A stretch of DNA of 64,000 nucleotides from an uncultured Porphyromonas sp. (GCF_902489635.1 NZ_CABUAN010000005.1:1-64000), one strand, 5' to 3'. Positions 34,321-44,879 are shown, counted from the first letter of the stretch. Translations and numbers: made by a program. Notes: a model not told the origin generated them from the letters alone.

Positions 34321-35313
34321 TTAATCATTATCTAATCTATAGGGTGTGAGATCCATATCAAAGTCCAGATCCTGATCTGCTAAGAATTGCTCGATCTCGA
34401 TGAGCGACTTCTTGCCGAAGTTCTTGATCTTCAAGAGCTCCTCGCGATCCCTACTCAGCAGGTCGGCAATCGTGGAGATGCCCGCAGCCTTGAGACAGTT
34501 GAGCGCACGAACAGAGAGATCTGTGGTCGCTAGGTCTGTCATCAATTGCGAACGAACCTTCATCAGCTGATTGTCTAAGAGCTGATCAGGCTCCTCCTCG
34601 GGGAGCTCGACCTCAAACTCCTTGTCCGTAAAGAGTGCGAAGTGCGAGATCAAGATCGTCGCAGCCTCACGCAGTGCTTCACGTGGGTGGATCGTGCCAT
34701 CGGTCTCAATCTCCAGGACAAGCTTCTCGTAGTCTGTACGCTGATCTACACGATACGCCTCGGTGGTCTGATTGACCTTGCGGATCGGGGTGTAGATACC
34801 ATCGATGGGGAGCGTATTGACGGGATCGTCCTCGCGGCGGTTCTCCTCGGAGACGACATAGCCACGCCCCTTGTTGATGCGTATCTCTATGGTGAAGTCA
34901 GCGTCCTCAGCTAGATTGCAGATGACCAAGTCAGGGTTTTGTACCTTGTAGCTCGTCAAGACCTGATTGAGGTCACCAGCCTGAAAGGTGCTACGACCTG
35001 TGACATGGAGCGTGATGGTCTCTTCCTGAGGATCCTCGACAGCTGCCTTGAATCTGATCTGCTTGAGGTTGAGTATGATATGGGTTACATCTTCCAATAC
35101 CCCTGGAATAGTAGCAAATTCATGCTCTACACCTTCGATACGGATAGAAGCTATTGCATACCCCTCTAGCGATGAGAGGAGGATGCGCCGCAAGGCGTTG
35201 CCAATAGTCATAGCATAGCCTGGCTCTAGAGGCTTAAATTCAAACTTGGCGTAGTGATCCGAAGCGTCCAGCATGAGGACGCTGTCAGGTTGTTGAAATG
35301 CTAATATTGCCAT
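34321..35313 (-). CDS. rpoA: RNA polymerase alpha subunit
   Basis: 330 residues. The N-terminal dimerisation/assembly domain includes [20 protein letters not shown] (shortened), and the C-terminal domain (about 245-320) has the helix-hairpin [29 protein letters not shown] (shortened: [15 protein letters not shown]) that contacts DNA and activators. 11 bp after rpsD. Contains the alpha-operon position typical of bacteria. Confidence 0.98.
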   Translation of the reverse strand: MAILAFQQPDSVLMLDASDHYAKFEFKPLEPGYAMTIGNALRRILLSSLEGYAIASIRIEGVEHEFATIPGVLEDVTHIILNLKQIRFKAAVEDPQEETITLHVTGRSTFQAGDLNQVLTSYKVQNPDLVICNLAEDADFTIEIRINKGRGYVVSEENRREDDPVNTLPIDGIYTPIRKVNQTTEAYRVDQRTDYEKLVLEIETDGTIHPREALREAATILISHFALFTDKEFEVELPEEEPDQLLDNQLMKVRSQLMTDLATTDLSVRALNCLKAAGISTIADLLSRDREELLKIKNFGKKSLIEIEQFLADQDLDFDMDLTPYRLDND

Positions 35314-35324
35314 AGAGTAGAGGG

Positions 35325-35930
35325 TTACTTAGAATACAATTCGACGATGAGCTGCTCCTTGATGGGCTCGGGGATCTCCTCACGTGTAGGTACGTTGAGG
35401 AACTTACCACTGTAGGTACGTGCATCCCACTCTAGCCATGGATACTTGCTATGATTGTATCCAGCAAGAGAGTCTGCGATGACCTCCATAGACTTGTCAC
35501 GCTCACGTACACCGATGATCTGTCCGGGCTTGAGCGTATAGGAGGGGATGTTGACCACCTCACCATCGACGACGATGTGACGGTGAGAAACGAGCTGACG
35601 TGCAGCAGCACGCGTGGGAGCAATGCCTAGACGGAAGACAACGTTGTCTAGACGAGACTCGAGGAGTTGTAGCAGTACTTCACCTGTGATGCCTGAGGTG
35701 CGCTGTGCCTTCTCAAAGAGATTGCGGAACTGACGCTCTAGGACCCCGTAGGTGTACTTAGCCATCTGCTTCTCGCGGAGCTGGAGTGCATACTCGCTCT
35801 GCTTGCGACGACGGTTGTTGCCGTGCTGACCTGGAGGGTAGTTTTTCTTGCTCAGGACTTTGTCTGCACCAAAGATGGGCTCACCAAACTTTCGTGCGAT
35901 CTTGGACTTAGGACCAATATATCTTGCCAT
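35325..35930 (-). CDS. rpsD: 30S ribosomal protein S4
   Basis: 201 residues. Primary 16S rRNA binder and, in many bacteria, translational repressor of the alpha operon. Shows [23 protein letters not shown] and the S4 RNA-binding domain ([26 protein letters not shown], shortened: [19 protein letters not shown]). A 415-bp spacer separates it from rpsK, a likely place for S4-type autoregulation (inference). Confidence 0.98.
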   Translation of the reverse strand: MARYIGPKSKIARKFGEPIFGADKVLSKKNYPPGQHGNNRRRKQSEYALQLREKQMAKYTYGVLERQFRNLFEKAQRTSGITGEVLLQLLESRLDNVVFRLGIAPTRAAARQLVSHRHIVVDGEVVNIPSYTLKPGQIIGVRERDKSMEVIADSLAGYNHSKYPWLEWDARTYSGKFLNVPTREEIPEPIKEQLIVELYSK

Positions 35931-36345
35931 TGTTCTATTTCATTTTAATGCTACTCCATACATCTGCTCTACAGGATGCTCGAGTGAGGCAGAGCCTCTC
36001 TCAGCTGTGTCAGGGTCGAGGCGGGGATCATATCTCAAGTAGTAAGTCTAGAAGTGACGGCGCATATAGAGCAGCCGCGATGCGATTAGAATAAGAGGGA
36101 AAGTAAATGAGCAACCGCATCAATCTCACACTACGTCTGTCGACTTACAGAGTCACTATCTTGAGTCTATATCTGAGCTAAGACCTATCTGTGGAGCTTG
36201 CTATGTGCGACCGGCACCAAGGACTGACTAGGCAGTCTATTCTGTAGATTAAGTAGGGATAAAGTCCTGTTGCGGACTCTCCTAGCTATCACTACAAGGT
36301 CGGTGTGACCGCTCTATAGGTAGCTGTGATTCTATCTTGTAGCAA
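35931..36345. other. 415-bp non-coding gap between rpsK and rpsD
   Basis: No reading frame of note. Small stems are visible: AGTCC/GGACT (36263-36278) and GGTC/GACC (36298-36310) inside a wider AGCTA/TAGCT pairing. I see no TAnnTTTG box on the minus strand. It could hold an S4-responsive leader, but nothing diagnostic is recognised. Confidence 0.5.
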
Positions 36346-36732
36346 CTAAACCTTACGTCTCTTAGGAGGACGACAGCCGTTGTGTGGTAGTGGTGTGACG
36401 TCGATGATCTCTGTCACCTCGATACCAGCACCGTGGATGGTGCGGATAGCTGACTCACGACCATTGCCTGGTCCCTTGACATAAGCCTTGACCTTGCGTA
36501 GCCCTAGATCGAATGCTGTCTTAGCGCAGTCTTGAGCTGCGAGCTGAGCGGCATAGGGAGTGTTCTTCTTAGAGCTGCGGAATCCCATCTTACCAGCTGA
36601 TGACCAGCTGATGACCTGTCCCTCACTATTGGTGAGGGTGATGATGATGTTATTGAAAGAAGAGTGTATGTGCGCCTGCCCCTGGGCATCGACCTTGACT
36701 GCTCTCTTTTTTGTTACGGTTTTCTTTGCCAT
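36346..36732 (-). CDS. rpsK: 30S ribosomal protein S11
   Basis: 128 residues. Platform protein. Contains [20 protein letters not shown] (shortened), [20 protein letters not shown] (shortened) and the C-terminal [17 protein letters not shown]. 12 bp after rpsM and before the long gap preceding rpsD. Confidence 0.98.
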   Translation of the reverse strand: MAKKTVTKKRAVKVDAQGQAHIHSSFNNIIITLTNSEGQVISWSSAGKMGFRSSKKNTPYAAQLAAQDCAKTAFDLGLRKVKAYVKGPGNGRESAIRTIHGAGIEVTEIIDVTPLPHNGCRPPKRRKV

Positions 36733-36744
36733 AAGGTGGTTTTA

Positions 36745-37125
36745 TTACTTAGTTGCCTTCTTCTTACCAGCGACTGTCTTGCGCTTACCCTTACGTGTGC
36801 GGGCATTGTTCTTAGTACTCTGCCCACGTAGGGGGAGTCCTAGACGATGCCTGATGCCTCGGTAGCAGCCGATGTCCATGAGACGCTTGATGTTGAGCTG
36901 TGTCTCGCCACGCAGATCACCCTCGACCTTGTAGCCATTGGAGATCTGCTCACGGATAGCTGCAGCTTGATCATCTGTCCAATCCTGGACCTTGATGTTG
37001 CGATCGACTCCTGCAGCATCCAAGATGCGAGCAGCACTGCTACGACCTATACCATATATATAGGTCAAGGCTATCTCACCTCTTTTGTTTTGCGGCAGAT
37101 CGACGCCGACGATTCTTATTGCCAT
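36745..37125 (-). CDS. rpsM: 30S ribosomal protein S13
   Basis: 126 residues. Head protein contacting the P-site tRNA and the subunit bridge. Contains [24 protein letters not shown] (shortened: [20 protein letters not shown]), [17 protein letters not shown] and the basic tail [13 protein letters not shown]. 83 bp after rpmJ. Confidence 0.98.
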   Translation of the reverse strand: MAIRIVGVDLPQNKRGEIALTYIYGIGRSSAARILDAAGVDRNIKVQDWTDDQAAAIREQISNGYKVEGDLRGETQLNIKRLMDIGCYRGIRHRLGLPLRGQSTKNNARTRKGKRKTVAGKKKATK

Positions 37126-37208
37126 ACTCTATATACTGTGTGATGTTTGTTGCGTGATAAGCTGACTCTCCGTCATCCTAGATGATGTGCGGAGCGTCAT
37201 TCCTAAGC

Positions 37209-37325
37209 TCATCCTTGACGCTGCTTGAACTTAGGATTCTTCTTATTGATGATGTACAGACGACCTTTGCGTCTGACGATCTTACAGTCTTCTGATCGCT
37301 TTTTGATTGATGCTCTGACTTTCAT
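37209..37325 (-). CDS. rpmJ: 50S ribosomal protein L36 (zinc-free form)
   Basis: 38 residues, read directly from the sequence: begins [17 protein letters not shown] and ends NPKFKQRQG. Of the four zinc ligands of the classic form (Cys11, Cys14, Cys27, His32) only Cys14 remains, so this is a zinc-independent version. It lies between infA (35 bp) and rpsM (83 bp), the usual location. Confidence 0.96.
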   Translation of the reverse strand: MKVRASIKKRSEDCKIVRRKGRLYIINKKNPKFKQRQG

Positions 37326-37360
37326 AGTATGCTCTTATTCTGATTGTCGCTATGACTTGA

Positions 37361-37579
37361 TTACTTGTATCTATAGGAGATACGACCACGTGTGAGGTCG
37401 TACGGAGACATCTCTACCTTCACTTTGTCTCCTGGCAGTATGCGGATGAAGTGCATACGCATCTTACCCGATATATGGGCTGTGATGACATGCCCGTTCT
37501 GAAGCTGTACCTTGAACATGGCATTGCTCAATGCCTCAAGAACGACTCCATCCTGTTCAATAGCTGTTTGTTTAGCCAT
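37361..37579 (-). CDS. infA: Translation initiation factor IF-1
   Basis: 72 residues, the standard length. Occupies the ribosomal A site during initiation. OB-fold sequence [23 protein letters not shown] (shortened: [18 protein letters not shown]), [19 protein letters not shown] and [13 protein letters not shown]. One base separates it from map. Confidence 0.98.
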   Translation of the reverse strand: MAKQTAIEQDGVVLEALSNAMFKVQLQNGHVITAHISGKMRMHFIRILPGDKVKVEMSPYDLTRGRISYRYK

Positions 37580-37580
37580 A

Positions 37581-38372
37581 TTAAAACTCTCGTGTGCCTA
37601 AGACTTCTTTGATATACTCGTATGTAGATAGGATCTGCGGAGCTTGCCCATCAGGCATGATAGCTATGCAGTGCTCAAAGTGCGCTGCGGGCTTGCCGTC
37701 GTGCGTACGGACGGTCCATCCGTCGGACTCGAAGACGACCTTGCGTCGTCCCATCGTCACCATAGGCTCGATGCAGATACACATACCTGCTCGTAGCTTG
37801 GGACCAAATCCTGGATGACCGTAGTTAGGGACGTTGGGATCTTCGTGCATCTCATGCCCGATACCATGCCCCACGAGTTCACGGACGATGCCATAGCCCT
37901 GTGCCTCACAGTGACGCTGGACTGCCGCCCCGATGTGCCCGACGTAATGCCCCTCGACAGCTTGCTTGATACCTAGATAGAGGGAGTCACGAGTGACCGT
38001 CAGCAGACGCTCTACCTCGGGATCGATCTCCCCTACCGCAAAGGTATAAGCACTATCTCCGGTAAAGCCGTTGATATGCGTACCACAATCTACGGAGATG
38101 ATGTCTCCCTCATGTAGTATCTCTCGATCTGATGGGATGCCATGCACCACGTGATCATTGATCGAGGTACAGATACTAGCTGGGAAGCCGCCATAACCTA
38201 AGAACGCAGGAGTAGCTCCATGATCACATATAAACGTATAGGCGATCGTGTCTAGCTGCTTGGTGCTAACTCCAGGAGCAATGTGCTTTGCCACCTCTCC
38301 CAAGGTCTCGCCAACGAGCCTGTTGGCCACACGCATCAGCTCTATCTCCTCTGGTGTCTTTAGGTAAATCAT
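37581..38372 (-). CDS. map: Type I methionine aminopeptidase
   Basis: 263 residues. Removes N-terminal Met from nascent proteins. Metal-ligand regions are visible: [20 protein letters not shown] (two Asp), [18 protein letters not shown] (His), [10 protein letters not shown] (Glu) and FEHCIAI (Glu region). Placed between secY and infA, the usual spc-operon position. Confidence 0.98.
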   Translation of the reverse strand: MIYLKTPEEIELMRVANRLVGETLGEVAKHIAPGVSTKQLDTIAYTFICDHGATPAFLGYGGFPASICTSINDHVVHGIPSDREILHEGDIISVDCGTHINGFTGDSAYTFAVGEIDPEVERLLTVTRDSLYLGIKQAVEGHYVGHIGAAVQRHCEAQGYGIVRELVGHGIGHEMHEDPNVPNYGHPGFGPKLRAGMCICIEPMVTMGRRKVVFESDGWTVRTHDGKPAAHFEHCIAIMPDGQAPQILSTYEYIKEVLGTREF

Positions 38373-38414
38373 CTAGTCGAATATATCAAATGAAACAACG
38401 CTACCTGTGGAGTA

Positions 38415-39761
38415 TCAATATGCTGATACGGACCCTGTACGTCCCTTGATACGTCCACTCTTGAGTAGACCATCGTAGTGACGCATCAAGAGGTGACTCT
38501 CGACTTGCTGTAGCGTATCTAGGACGACACCTACGAGGATCAGCAGTGATGTACCTCCAAAGAACTGTGCAAACGCCGAGCTAATACCCAGGATCTGAGC
38601 AAAGGCTGGCATGATAGCAACTATTGCTAGGAAGAGTGCTCCAGGTAGTGTGATACGATCCATGATACCATCGAGATAGTCTCGCGTGCTACGCCCTGGC
38701 TTGACGCCTGGGATAAATCCATTGTTGCGCTTGAGGTCATCGGCCATCTGTGTGGGGTTGATCGTAATCGCCGTATAGAAATAGGTGAAAAGGATGATCA
38801 ACGTAGCAAAGATGAAGTTGTACCAGAAGCTTGTATTGTCTGACAATACCTGGATAAAGCGTGAGGGTGTACCATCTCCTCCGGTGAAGTAGCTGGCTAG
38901 TGAGATAGGTATAAACATGATCGCCTGAGCGAAGATGATAGGCATCACGTTGGCAGCATTCACCTTAAGAGGGATATACTGACGTGCGCCACCATACTGC
39001 TTATTACCCACTACACGCTTGGCATACTGCACGGGCACTTTGCGTGTACCCTGTACGAGTAGGATAGCTCCAGCAGTGACGAACAGTAGGAATACGATCT
39101 CAGCAAGAAATGCCACAAGTCCTCCAGATGAGCTGATGAGACGGAAGTTAAACTCTGCTATCAGCGCATGAGGCAGACGAGCGATAATACCGATAAGGAT
39201 GATGAATGAGATACCATTGCCGACACCCTTGTCTGTAATACGCTCACCCAGCCAAAGGACAAACATACTGCCCGCAGCTAGTATGACGGTAGCAAATACA
39301 CGATACATGAAGCCCGAAGGTAGCGACGCTCCAGCAGCGCGTAGCTGCATGTCTAGATTCAACAGATAGGCAGGAGCCTGTATCAAGAGGATCAGCACCG
39401 TCAGGTAGCGTGTCCACTGATTGATCTTGCGTCGTCCGCTCTCACCCTCTCGCTGCATCTTCTGCATGGAGGGGATGATGATCGCTGCCAGCTGCATCAC
39501 GATACTTGCCGAGATGTAAGGCATGATACCTAGAGCAAATATCGAAGCATTGGAGAAGGCACCTCCCGAAAACATGTTGAGCAGTGCCATCAGACCTTCA
39601 CTGGTCTGACTGGCTAGACTGGTCAGTGTATCGGGGTTGACTCCAGGCAATACGACGAAGCTACCTAATCGGTATATGACCACATACAGGATGGTGATGA
39701 GAATCCGCTTACGCAGATCCTCAATCTTCCATATATTCTTAATTGTATCTACTAACCGCAT
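38415..39761 (-). CDS. secY: Preprotein translocase subunit SecY
   Basis: 448 residues and ten predicted transmembrane segments. Pore of the Sec translocon that exports the many signal-peptide proteins in this window. Family motifs include LLNMFSGGAFSNASIFALGIMPYISASIV (shortened: FALGIMPYISASIVMQL) and YIPLKVNAANVMPIIFA. 11 bp after rplO. Confidence 0.98.
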   Translation of the reverse strand: MRLVDTIKNIWKIEDLRKRILITILYVVIYRLGSFVVLPGVNPDTLTSLASQTSEGLMALLNMFSGGAFSNASIFALGIMPYISASIVMQLAAIIIPSMQKMQREGESGRRKINQWTRYLTVLILLIQAPAYLLNLDMQLRAAGASLPSGFMYRVFATVILAAGSMFVLWLGERITDKGVGNGISFIILIGIIARLPHALIAEFNFRLISSSGGLVAFLAEIVFLLFVTAGAILLVQGTRKVPVQYAKRVVGNKQYGGARQYIPLKVNAANVMPIIFAQAIMFIPISLASYFTGGDGTPSRFIQVLSDNTSFWYNFIFATLIILFTYFYTAITINPTQMADDLKRNNGFIPGVKPGRSTRDYLDGIMDRITLPGALFLAIVAIMPAFAQILGISSAFAQFFGGTSLLILVGVVLDTLQQVESHLLMRHYDGLLKSGRIKGRTGSVSAY

Positions 39762-39772
39762 ATCAGCTTATC

Positions 39773-40234
39773 TTATTGTATCGATCCTCCCTGAGCCTCT
39801 ATGAGCTCCTTGGCACGTGCCGAGTAAGCGTCAGCCTCGACCTGTATGGGTCGTGTCAGCTCACCCTGTGCTAGGATCTTTACTAAATCATTACGTGAGG
39901 CTAGACCAGCAGCGACTAGTATATCCTTGGTGATGACGGCTGTCTCTGCTTGATTAGGGAAGAATGTAGTATCCTGTGCCAAGTGCTCGAGAGCTGCGAG
40001 GTTCACAGGACGATAGTCTACCCTATTGATGTTGTTGAAGCCAAACTTAGGTAGGCGACGCTGTATAGGCATCTGACCACCCTCAAATCCGACCTTATGC
40101 TTGTATCCAGAGCGAGACTTGGCTCCCTTGTGTCCACGTGTAGACGTACCACCACGGCCAGAACCCTGACCACGACCGATGCGACGACGAGACTTGACAG
40201 AGCCCTCGGCTGGCTTAAGTGTAGATAAGTCCAT
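39773..40234 (-). CDS. rplO: 50S ribosomal protein L15
   Basis: 153 residues. N-terminal RIGRGQGSGRGGTSTRGHKG and FEGGQMPIQRRLPKFGF are the L15 signatures. 23 bp after rpmD, before secY. Confidence 0.98.
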   Translation of the reverse strand: MDLSTLKPAEGSVKSRRRIGRGQGSGRGGTSTRGHKGAKSRSGYKHKVGFEGGQMPIQRRLPKFGFNNINRVDYRPVNLAALEHLAQDTTFFPNQAETAVITKDILVAAGLASRNDLVKILAQGELTRPIQVEADAYSARAKELIEAQGGSIQ

Positions 40235-40257
40235 TGCTATTATCTGTCTATATTTTA

Positions 40258-40434
40258 TTACTCTACGACCTGAACCAAGTGGTGTACTTTGGCCACCATA
40301 CCCCTGATCTGAGGGGTATCCTCATGCTCTACAATCTGGTGCATCTTGCGAAGACCTAGACCATCGAGGGTGCGCTTCTGAGACTTGTTGCACCGTATGC
40401 GACTACGGACTTGCTCGATTCTGATTTTTGCCAT
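40258..40434 (-). CDS. rpmD: 50S ribosomal protein L30
   Basis: 58 residues, read directly: begins MAKIRIEQVRSRIRCNKSQ, has TLDGLGLRKMHQIVEHEDTP and ends KVHHLVQVVE. It has the expected length and position between rpsE and rplO (24 and 23 bp spacers). Confidence 0.96.
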   Translation of the reverse strand: MAKIRIEQVRSRIRCNKSQKRTLDGLGLRKMHQIVEHEDTPQIRGMVAKVHHLVQVVE

Positions 40435-40458
40435 AATACTCTTTACTTGTCTAGGTGA

Positions 40459-40977
40459 TTATCCTTTAAACACGCGCTCTACAGAGATACCTCTGCTCTG
40501 AGCAACCATCAAGGGGCTACGTAGCTCAGCAAGTGCTGCGATGGTAGCCTTGACGAGGTTGTGGGGGTTCGTCGATCCCTGGCTCTTGGCTAGGACGTCT
40601 GTAACACCTACACTGTCTAGTACCGCACGCATAGCACCACCGGCGATGACTCCCGAACCGGCAGAAGCGGGGCGCAGCAAGATGCGAGCACCACCGAAGC
40701 GACCGATCTGCTCATGAGGTATGGTGCCGTTGTGGATGGGTACACGTATAAGATTCTTCTTGGCAGCCTCTACGCCCTTGGCGATGGCTGCAGGCACTTC
40801 GCTGGCACGACCCATACCATATCCTACGACGCCATCCTCGTTACCGACGACAACAATCGCAGCAAAGGTAAAGGTGCGACCACCTTTCGTGACCTTAGTT
40901 ACTCGATTGATAGCTACTAGGCGATCCTTAAGATCTAGATCATTGGTAGCTGTGACTCTATTTGTTGCTATTGCCAT
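40459..40977 (-). CDS. rpsE: 30S ribosomal protein S5
   Basis: 172 residues. N-terminal double-strand RNA-binding segment ([40 protein letters not shown]) and C-terminal [18 protein letters not shown]. Involved in decoding accuracy and mRNA helicase function at the entry channel. 15 bp after rplR. Confidence 0.98.
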   Translation of the reverse strand: MAIATNRVTATNDLDLKDRLVAINRVTKVTKGGRTFTFAAIVVVGNEDGVVGYGMGRASEVPAAIAKGVEAAKKNLIRVPIHNGTIPHEQIGRFGGARILLRPASAGSGVIAGGAMRAVLDSVGVTDVLAKSQGSTNPHNLVKATIAALAELRSPLMVAQSRGISVERVFKG

Positions 40978-40992
40978 GATGTGCTCTATGAT

Positions 40993-41337
40993 TTAGAATT
41001 TGAGACCTCCTGTACGAGCTGCATCAGCTAGCTCCTTGACACGACCATGATAGAGATATCCATTACGATCGAAAACCACTGTATCAATACCAGCAGCCAG
41101 AGCTACACGAGCTATCTCCTGCCCTACCTGAGCGGCGACCTCTTTCTTAGTACCAGAGGTCTCCATCTTAAGTGAGGAGGCGCTTGCTAGGGTACGTCCT
41201 TCTATATCGTCGATGACCTGCGCGTAGATCTGCTTATTGCTTCTGAATACAGACAGACGTGGTCTCTGGGGTGTACCACTTATCTTGCCACGCACACGTG
41301 TCTTGATGTGCTTTCTTCTTTGTGCTTTCTTGTTCAT
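40993..41337 (-). CDS. rplR: 50S ribosomal protein L18
   Basis: 114 residues. Binds 5S rRNA with L5. Contains [20 protein letters not shown] and [20 protein letters not shown]. 30 bp after rplF. Confidence 0.98.
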   Translation of the reverse strand: MNKKAQRRKHIKTRVRGKISGTPQRPRLSVFRSNKQIYAQVIDDIEGRTLASASSLKMETSGTKKEVAAQVGQEIARVALAAGIDTVVFDRNGYLYHGRVKELADAARTGGLKF

Positions 41338-41367
41338 ATGACTCTTTACTTAGATAGTGGATACGAC

Positions 41368-41919
41368 TTACTTAGCAGCCGTCTTACCAGACTTGCGGCG
41401 TACCTCCTCACCGAGGAAGCGGACACCCTTGCCCTTGTATGGCTCTGGCTTGCGGAATGAACGAATCTTAGCACAGACCTGTCCTAGTAGCTGCTTGTCG
41501 CAAGACTTTAGGATGATCTTAGGGGTCTGATTACGCACCATCTGCGTCTCGATCTTGATCTCGTCTGGGAGTACCAGATAGATAGCGTGTGTGAAGCCTA
41601 GTGAGAGCTCTAGGATCTGCCCCTGATTGGTAGCACGATAGCCGACACCTATCAGTTCGAGTGTATGGGTGAACTCTTCGTGTACACCCGTCACCATGTT
41701 GTGGATTAGCTGACGGTAGAGACCATGTAGCGAGCGCTCCTGACGCTCATCTGAGTGACGTGTGAGTGTGATCTCTCCGTCCTCGACTGAAACCTCGATG
41801 CGAGGATCTATATATTGCTTGAGCTCACCCTTGGGGCCCTTTACTGTTACGTAGTGATCCTCCTGAGAGACGGTCACGCCCTGTGGTATAGCTATGGGTA
41901 GTTTACCTATTCTAGACAT
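41368..41919 (-). CDS. rplF: 50S ribosomal protein L6
   Basis: 183 residues in two similar L6 folds. SRIGKLPIAIPQGVTV start and the C-terminal signature PEPYKGKGVRFLGEEVRRKSGK (shortened: PYKGKGVRFLGEEVRRK). 21 bp after rpsH. Confidence 0.98.
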   Translation of the reverse strand: MSRIGKLPIAIPQGVTVSQEDHYVTVKGPKGELKQYIDPRIEVSVEDGEITLTRHSDERQERSLHGLYRQLIHNMVTGVHEEFTHTLELIGVGYRATNQGQILELSLGFTHAIYLVLPDEIKIETQMVRNQTPKIILKSCDKQLLGQVCAKIRSFRKPEPYKGKGVRFLGEEVRRKSGKTAAK

Positions 41920-41940
41920 ATTACTTTGCTATAAGGAGGA

Positions 41941-42336
41941 TTAATATACATAACATAGTACCTCACCACCGATCTTGAGCTCACGAGCCTCTTTGTCTGT
42001 CATGACGCCGTGAGATGTAGATAGGATGGCGATACCTAGTCCATTGAGTACGCGAGGCATATCTTTGTAGCCTACATACTTACGTAAGCCTGGGCGTGAG
42101 ACACGCTTGAGGCTCTTGATTGCATTGACCTTGTTCGAGAGGTCATACTTGAGGGCGACCTTGATGGTTCCTTTGCATCCCTCCTCCTCAAACATATAGT
42201 TGAGGATGTAGCCCTTATCAAAGAGGATCTTGGTGATGTCCTTCTTGATGTTGCTAGCTGGGATTTCTACCACACGGTGACCCGCTTTGATTGCATTGCG
42301 CAATCGGGTGAGATAATCTGCTATTGGATCTGTCAT
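41941..42336 (-). CDS. rpsH: 30S ribosomal protein S8
   Basis: 131 residues. Binds the 16S central domain; the E. coli homologue represses the spc operon. TDPIADYLTRLRNAIKAGH start and GIAILSTSHGVMTDKEAREL C-terminal signature. The 488-bp gap upstream (42337-42824) is the longest inside this cluster. Confidence 0.98.
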   Translation of the reverse strand: MTDPIADYLTRLRNAIKAGHRVVEIPASNIKKDITKILFDKGYILNYMFEEEGCKGTIKVALKYDLSNKVNAIKSLKRVSRPGLRKYVGYKDMPRVLNGLGIAILSTSHGVMTDKEARELKIGGEVLCYVY

Positions 42337-42824
42337 TGTGTATTAAGATTAAATTGATCTGGAGGGTTCCTGACTGGCTTATAGCTTCTCTCCGAGGCAT
42401 CGTCGACTCCTCTATCTTAAGATCTCCACTCCTTGTATGAAGGCGGTGATCATCATATAGTTATAGAGTCACGAGTACCGAGATCGAGAGCTGTAAGGGA
42501 CAGGCTACCCCAGACAATATTTAATTGATTCGCTGTCAATCATCGCCCCATGCTCTCACTCCAAAGAGTGCGAGCGTCTCATACATTCTTCCTGTTAAGA
42601 GGAGCTATATGAGAGGACAATTCTGGGCAAAGATACGAATAGTCTAGATACTATGAAAACTTTTGGAGTCCGTCGAGAGCATATCACACCTGCCATACAG
42701 GCGGTAGACAATGCTCTAACTCGCTCTCAGCGTAGTATATCTAAGTCCTATAACTCTCTCTAGGCGATTTGCATCTGCCTATAAGAGTTTTTGTCCTCGT
42801 ATGTGGGAGTCGACGAGAGATTTG
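42337..42824 (-). other. 488-bp non-coding gap between rpsN and rpsH
   Basis: No gene. On the minus strand it holds TATCTTTG (42635-42628), with TTC rather than TTG at the N19 position, so a weak internal promoter is possible. There is also a hairpin GCTC-G-CACTC-TTTG-GAGTG-A-GAGC (42552-42575) downstream of it, and AGAGCAT/ATGCTCT pairing around 42677-42717. It may be a leader that re-initiates and regulates rpsH onwards. Confidence 0.55.
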
Positions 42825-43103
42825 TTACCAGCTGGCTTTCTTCACCCCTGGGATAAGACCGGTAGAAGCCATCTCGCGGAACTGGATACGGCTGATGCCA
42901 AACTGTCTCATATAACCCTTGGGACGTCCCGTGATCTTGCAGCGGTTGTGCAGACGCACGGAAGAAGAGTTGCGAGGGAGTGTCTGTAGCTTCTGCAGAG
43001 ACTCGTAGTCTCCGGCAGCCTTGAGCTCAGCACGACGCTTCGCATACTTCTGAACGAGCTTCTGGCGCTTGGCCTCACGGGCCTTCATTGATTCTTTTGC
43101 CAT
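42825..43103 (-). CDS. rpsN: 30S ribosomal protein S14 (zinc-free form)
   Basis: 92 residues. The long, zinc-independent form lacking the CxxC pairs: [20 protein letters not shown] start, then [20 protein letters not shown] and [16 protein letters not shown]. 15 bp after rplE. Confidence 0.98.
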   Translation of the reverse strand: MAKESMKAREAKRQKLVQKYAKRRAELKAAGDYESLQKLQTLPRNSSSVRLHNRCKITGRPKGYMRQFGISRIQFREMASTGLIPGVKKASW

Positions 43104-43118
43104 AAACCTATATGTATC

Positions 43119-43673
43119 TTACTTATTAGTAGTACGGAAGGGAAGTCCAAATCGCTTGAGTAGCTCGAAGCCCTCCTCATCGGTAGGAGCTGAGGTCACA
43201 AAAGTGATGTTCATCCCTAGTATCTTCGTGATGCTATCGAGGTTGATCTCAGGGAAGATGATCTGCTCTGAGATACCTAGTGTATAGTTACCACGACCAT
43301 CCAGCTTAGAGTTGATACCCTTGAAGTCACGGATACGTGGGAGGGCGACACGTACGAGACGCTCGAGGAACTCGTACATACGATCACCACGCAGTGTCAC
43401 CATGACACCGATAGGCATCTGCTTACGCAACTTGAAGTTGGATATATCCTTACGTGAGTATGTTGCTACTGCCTTCTGTCCGGTGATCTGTGTGAGCTCA
43501 TCGATTGCGACGTCGATGATCTTCTTGTCACTTGTAGCCATGCCCAGGCCTTGATTGATGACGATCTTCTCTAGGCGAGGCACCTGCATGCTACTCTTGT
43601 AGGCAAAGTGCTTCATCAGATCGGGAGCGATCTGCTCGTTGTATTGCTTCTTAAGATTTACTGTCAGTGCCAT
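43119..43673 (-). CDS. rplE: 50S ribosomal protein L5
   Basis: 184 residues. Binds 5S rRNA and contacts P-site tRNA. Contains [36 protein letters not shown] and [16 protein letters not shown]. 2 bp after rplX. Confidence 0.98.
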   Translation of the reverse strand: MALTVNLKKQYNEQIAPDLMKHFAYKSSMQVPRLEKIVINQGLGMATSDKKIIDVAIDELTQITGQKAVATYSRKDISNFKLRKQMPIGVMVTLRGDRMYEFLERLVRVALPRIRDFKGINSKLDGRGNYTLGISEQIIFPEINLDSITKILGMNITFVTSAPTDEEGFELLKRFGLPFRTTNK

Positions 43674-43675
43674 AG

Positions 43676-43996
43676 TTACTTAATTACTTCTCCTGACTTC
43701 TTAGCGAAGCGTACTAGCTTACCGTTGTCATCACGGCGACGTCCTATACGCGTCCCTTTGCCAGACTGAGGATCTAGCACATTCAGGTTAGATATATGTA
43801 TTGGAGCCTCCATGCTGAGAATAGCTCCCTGGGGGTTCTGTGCATTGGGCTTGGTATGCTTAGATACCATGTTAAGCCCCTCGACGATCGCACGCTGCTT
43901 CTTGACAAGTACCTTGAGGACACGTCCTGTCTTACCCTTGTCTTCGCCAGCGTTTACCATGACGATGTCGCCTTTCTTGATATGAAACTTGCTCAT
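43676..43996 (-). CDS. rplX: 50S ribosomal protein L24
   Basis: 106 residues. KOW motif [20 protein letters not shown], and [18 protein letters not shown]. Assembly initiator of the large subunit. 18 bp after rplN. Confidence 0.98.
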   Translation of the reverse strand: MSKFHIKKGDIVMVNAGEDKGKTGRVLKVLVKKQRAIVEGLNMVSKHTKPNAQNPQGAILSMEAPIHISNLNVLDPQSGKGTRIGRRRDDNGKLVRFAKKSGEVIK

Positions 43997-44014
43997 CTCT
44001 ATTCTCTCTATAAG

Positions 44015-44380
44015 TTAAAGGACCTCAGGAGCTAGAGACACGACCTTCATATTGACGGCACGTAGCTCACGAGCTACAGGTCCGAAGATACGTGTACCAC
44101 GTAGCTCTCCACTGGGGGTGAGTAGTACGCAGGCGTTGTCATCAAAGCGGATGTAAGAGCCGTCTGTACGACGTATCTCCTTTTTGGTTCTTACGATGAG
44201 AGCCTTAGCGACAGTTCCCTTCTTCATATCGCTAGAGGGGATGACGCTCTTGACAGTCACCACGATGACATCTCCGACCGAAGCATAGCGGCGGCGCGTA
44301 CCACCGAGTACACGGATACAGAGTACCTCGCGAGCACCACTATTGTCTGCTACATTGAGTCTTGATTCTTGCTGTATCAT
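44015..44380 (-). CDS. rplN: 50S ribosomal protein L14
   Basis: 121 residues. [20 protein letters not shown] start and [20 protein letters not shown] near the end. 3 bp after rpsQ. Confidence 0.98.
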   Translation of the reverse strand: MIQQESRLNVADNSGAREVLCIRVLGGTRRRYASVGDVIVVTVKSVIPSSDMKKGTVAKALIVRTKKEIRRTDGSYIRFDDNACVLLTPSGELRGTRIFGPVARELRAVNMKVVSLAPEVL

Positions 44381-44383
44381 AGT

Positions 44384-44638
44384 TTACTTCGCTCTTTCTA
44401 TAATCTCGGTGAGTCTCCAGCGCTTGGTGCGGCTCAGAGGGCGTGTCTCCATGATGCGGACACGGTCACCGATGTTCGTTTCATTCTTTTCGTCATGTGC
44501 ATAGTACTTCTTAGTCTTGCTGACGAACTTACCATATATAGGGTGCTTCTCTTTGAAGCGTGAGGCTACGGTGATGGTCTTGTCCATCTTGTTGCTGGTG
44601 ACGATCCCGATGCGCTCTTTTCTGTGTTTTCTTTCCAT
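44384..44638 (-). CDS. rpsQ: 30S ribosomal protein S17
   Basis: 84 residues. Contains [20 protein letters not shown] and [19 protein letters not shown]. 25 bp after rpmC. Confidence 0.98.
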   Translation of the reverse strand: MERKHRKERIGIVTSNKMDKTITVASRFKEKHPIYGKFVSKTKKYYAHDEKNETNIGDRVRIMETRPLSRTKRWRLTEIIERAK

Positions 44639-44663
44639 GTGAATATCAGTCTATTCTGCAGGG

Positions 44664-44858
44664 TTAGTTATTTGTCTCTCGCTCAGCGAGGACAGTCTTG
44701 AGACGAGCGATCGTGCGACGCTGCTCTCTAAAAGCTGCAGGATTCTCAGCTGGAGAGACATAGTGGTCTATCCTCTTCTGCTGGTAGGAAGCCTGCTCAG
44801 CCTCTATGCGCTCACGGATCTCCTCCGTTGTGAGCTCTTTGATTTCGCTTATCTGCAT
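44664..44858 (-). CDS. rpmC: 50S ribosomal protein L29
   Basis: 64 residues. SEIKELTTEEIRERIEAEQA (N-terminal helix) and EQRRTIARLKTVLAERE (C-terminal helix). Lies at the exit tunnel in the ribosome. 21 bp after rplP. Confidence 0.97.
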   Translation of the reverse strand: MQISEIKELTTEEIRERIEAEQASYQQKRIDHYVSPAENPAAFREQRRTIARLKTVLAERETNN

Positions 44859-44879
44859 AGCTGTATAAGGTCTAGCGGA

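Noticed and set aside
42337..42824. Possible tRNA or small protein gene in the rpsN-rpsH gap
   Set aside because: No cloverleaf and no convincing short frame; only weak stems and a weak -7 box.
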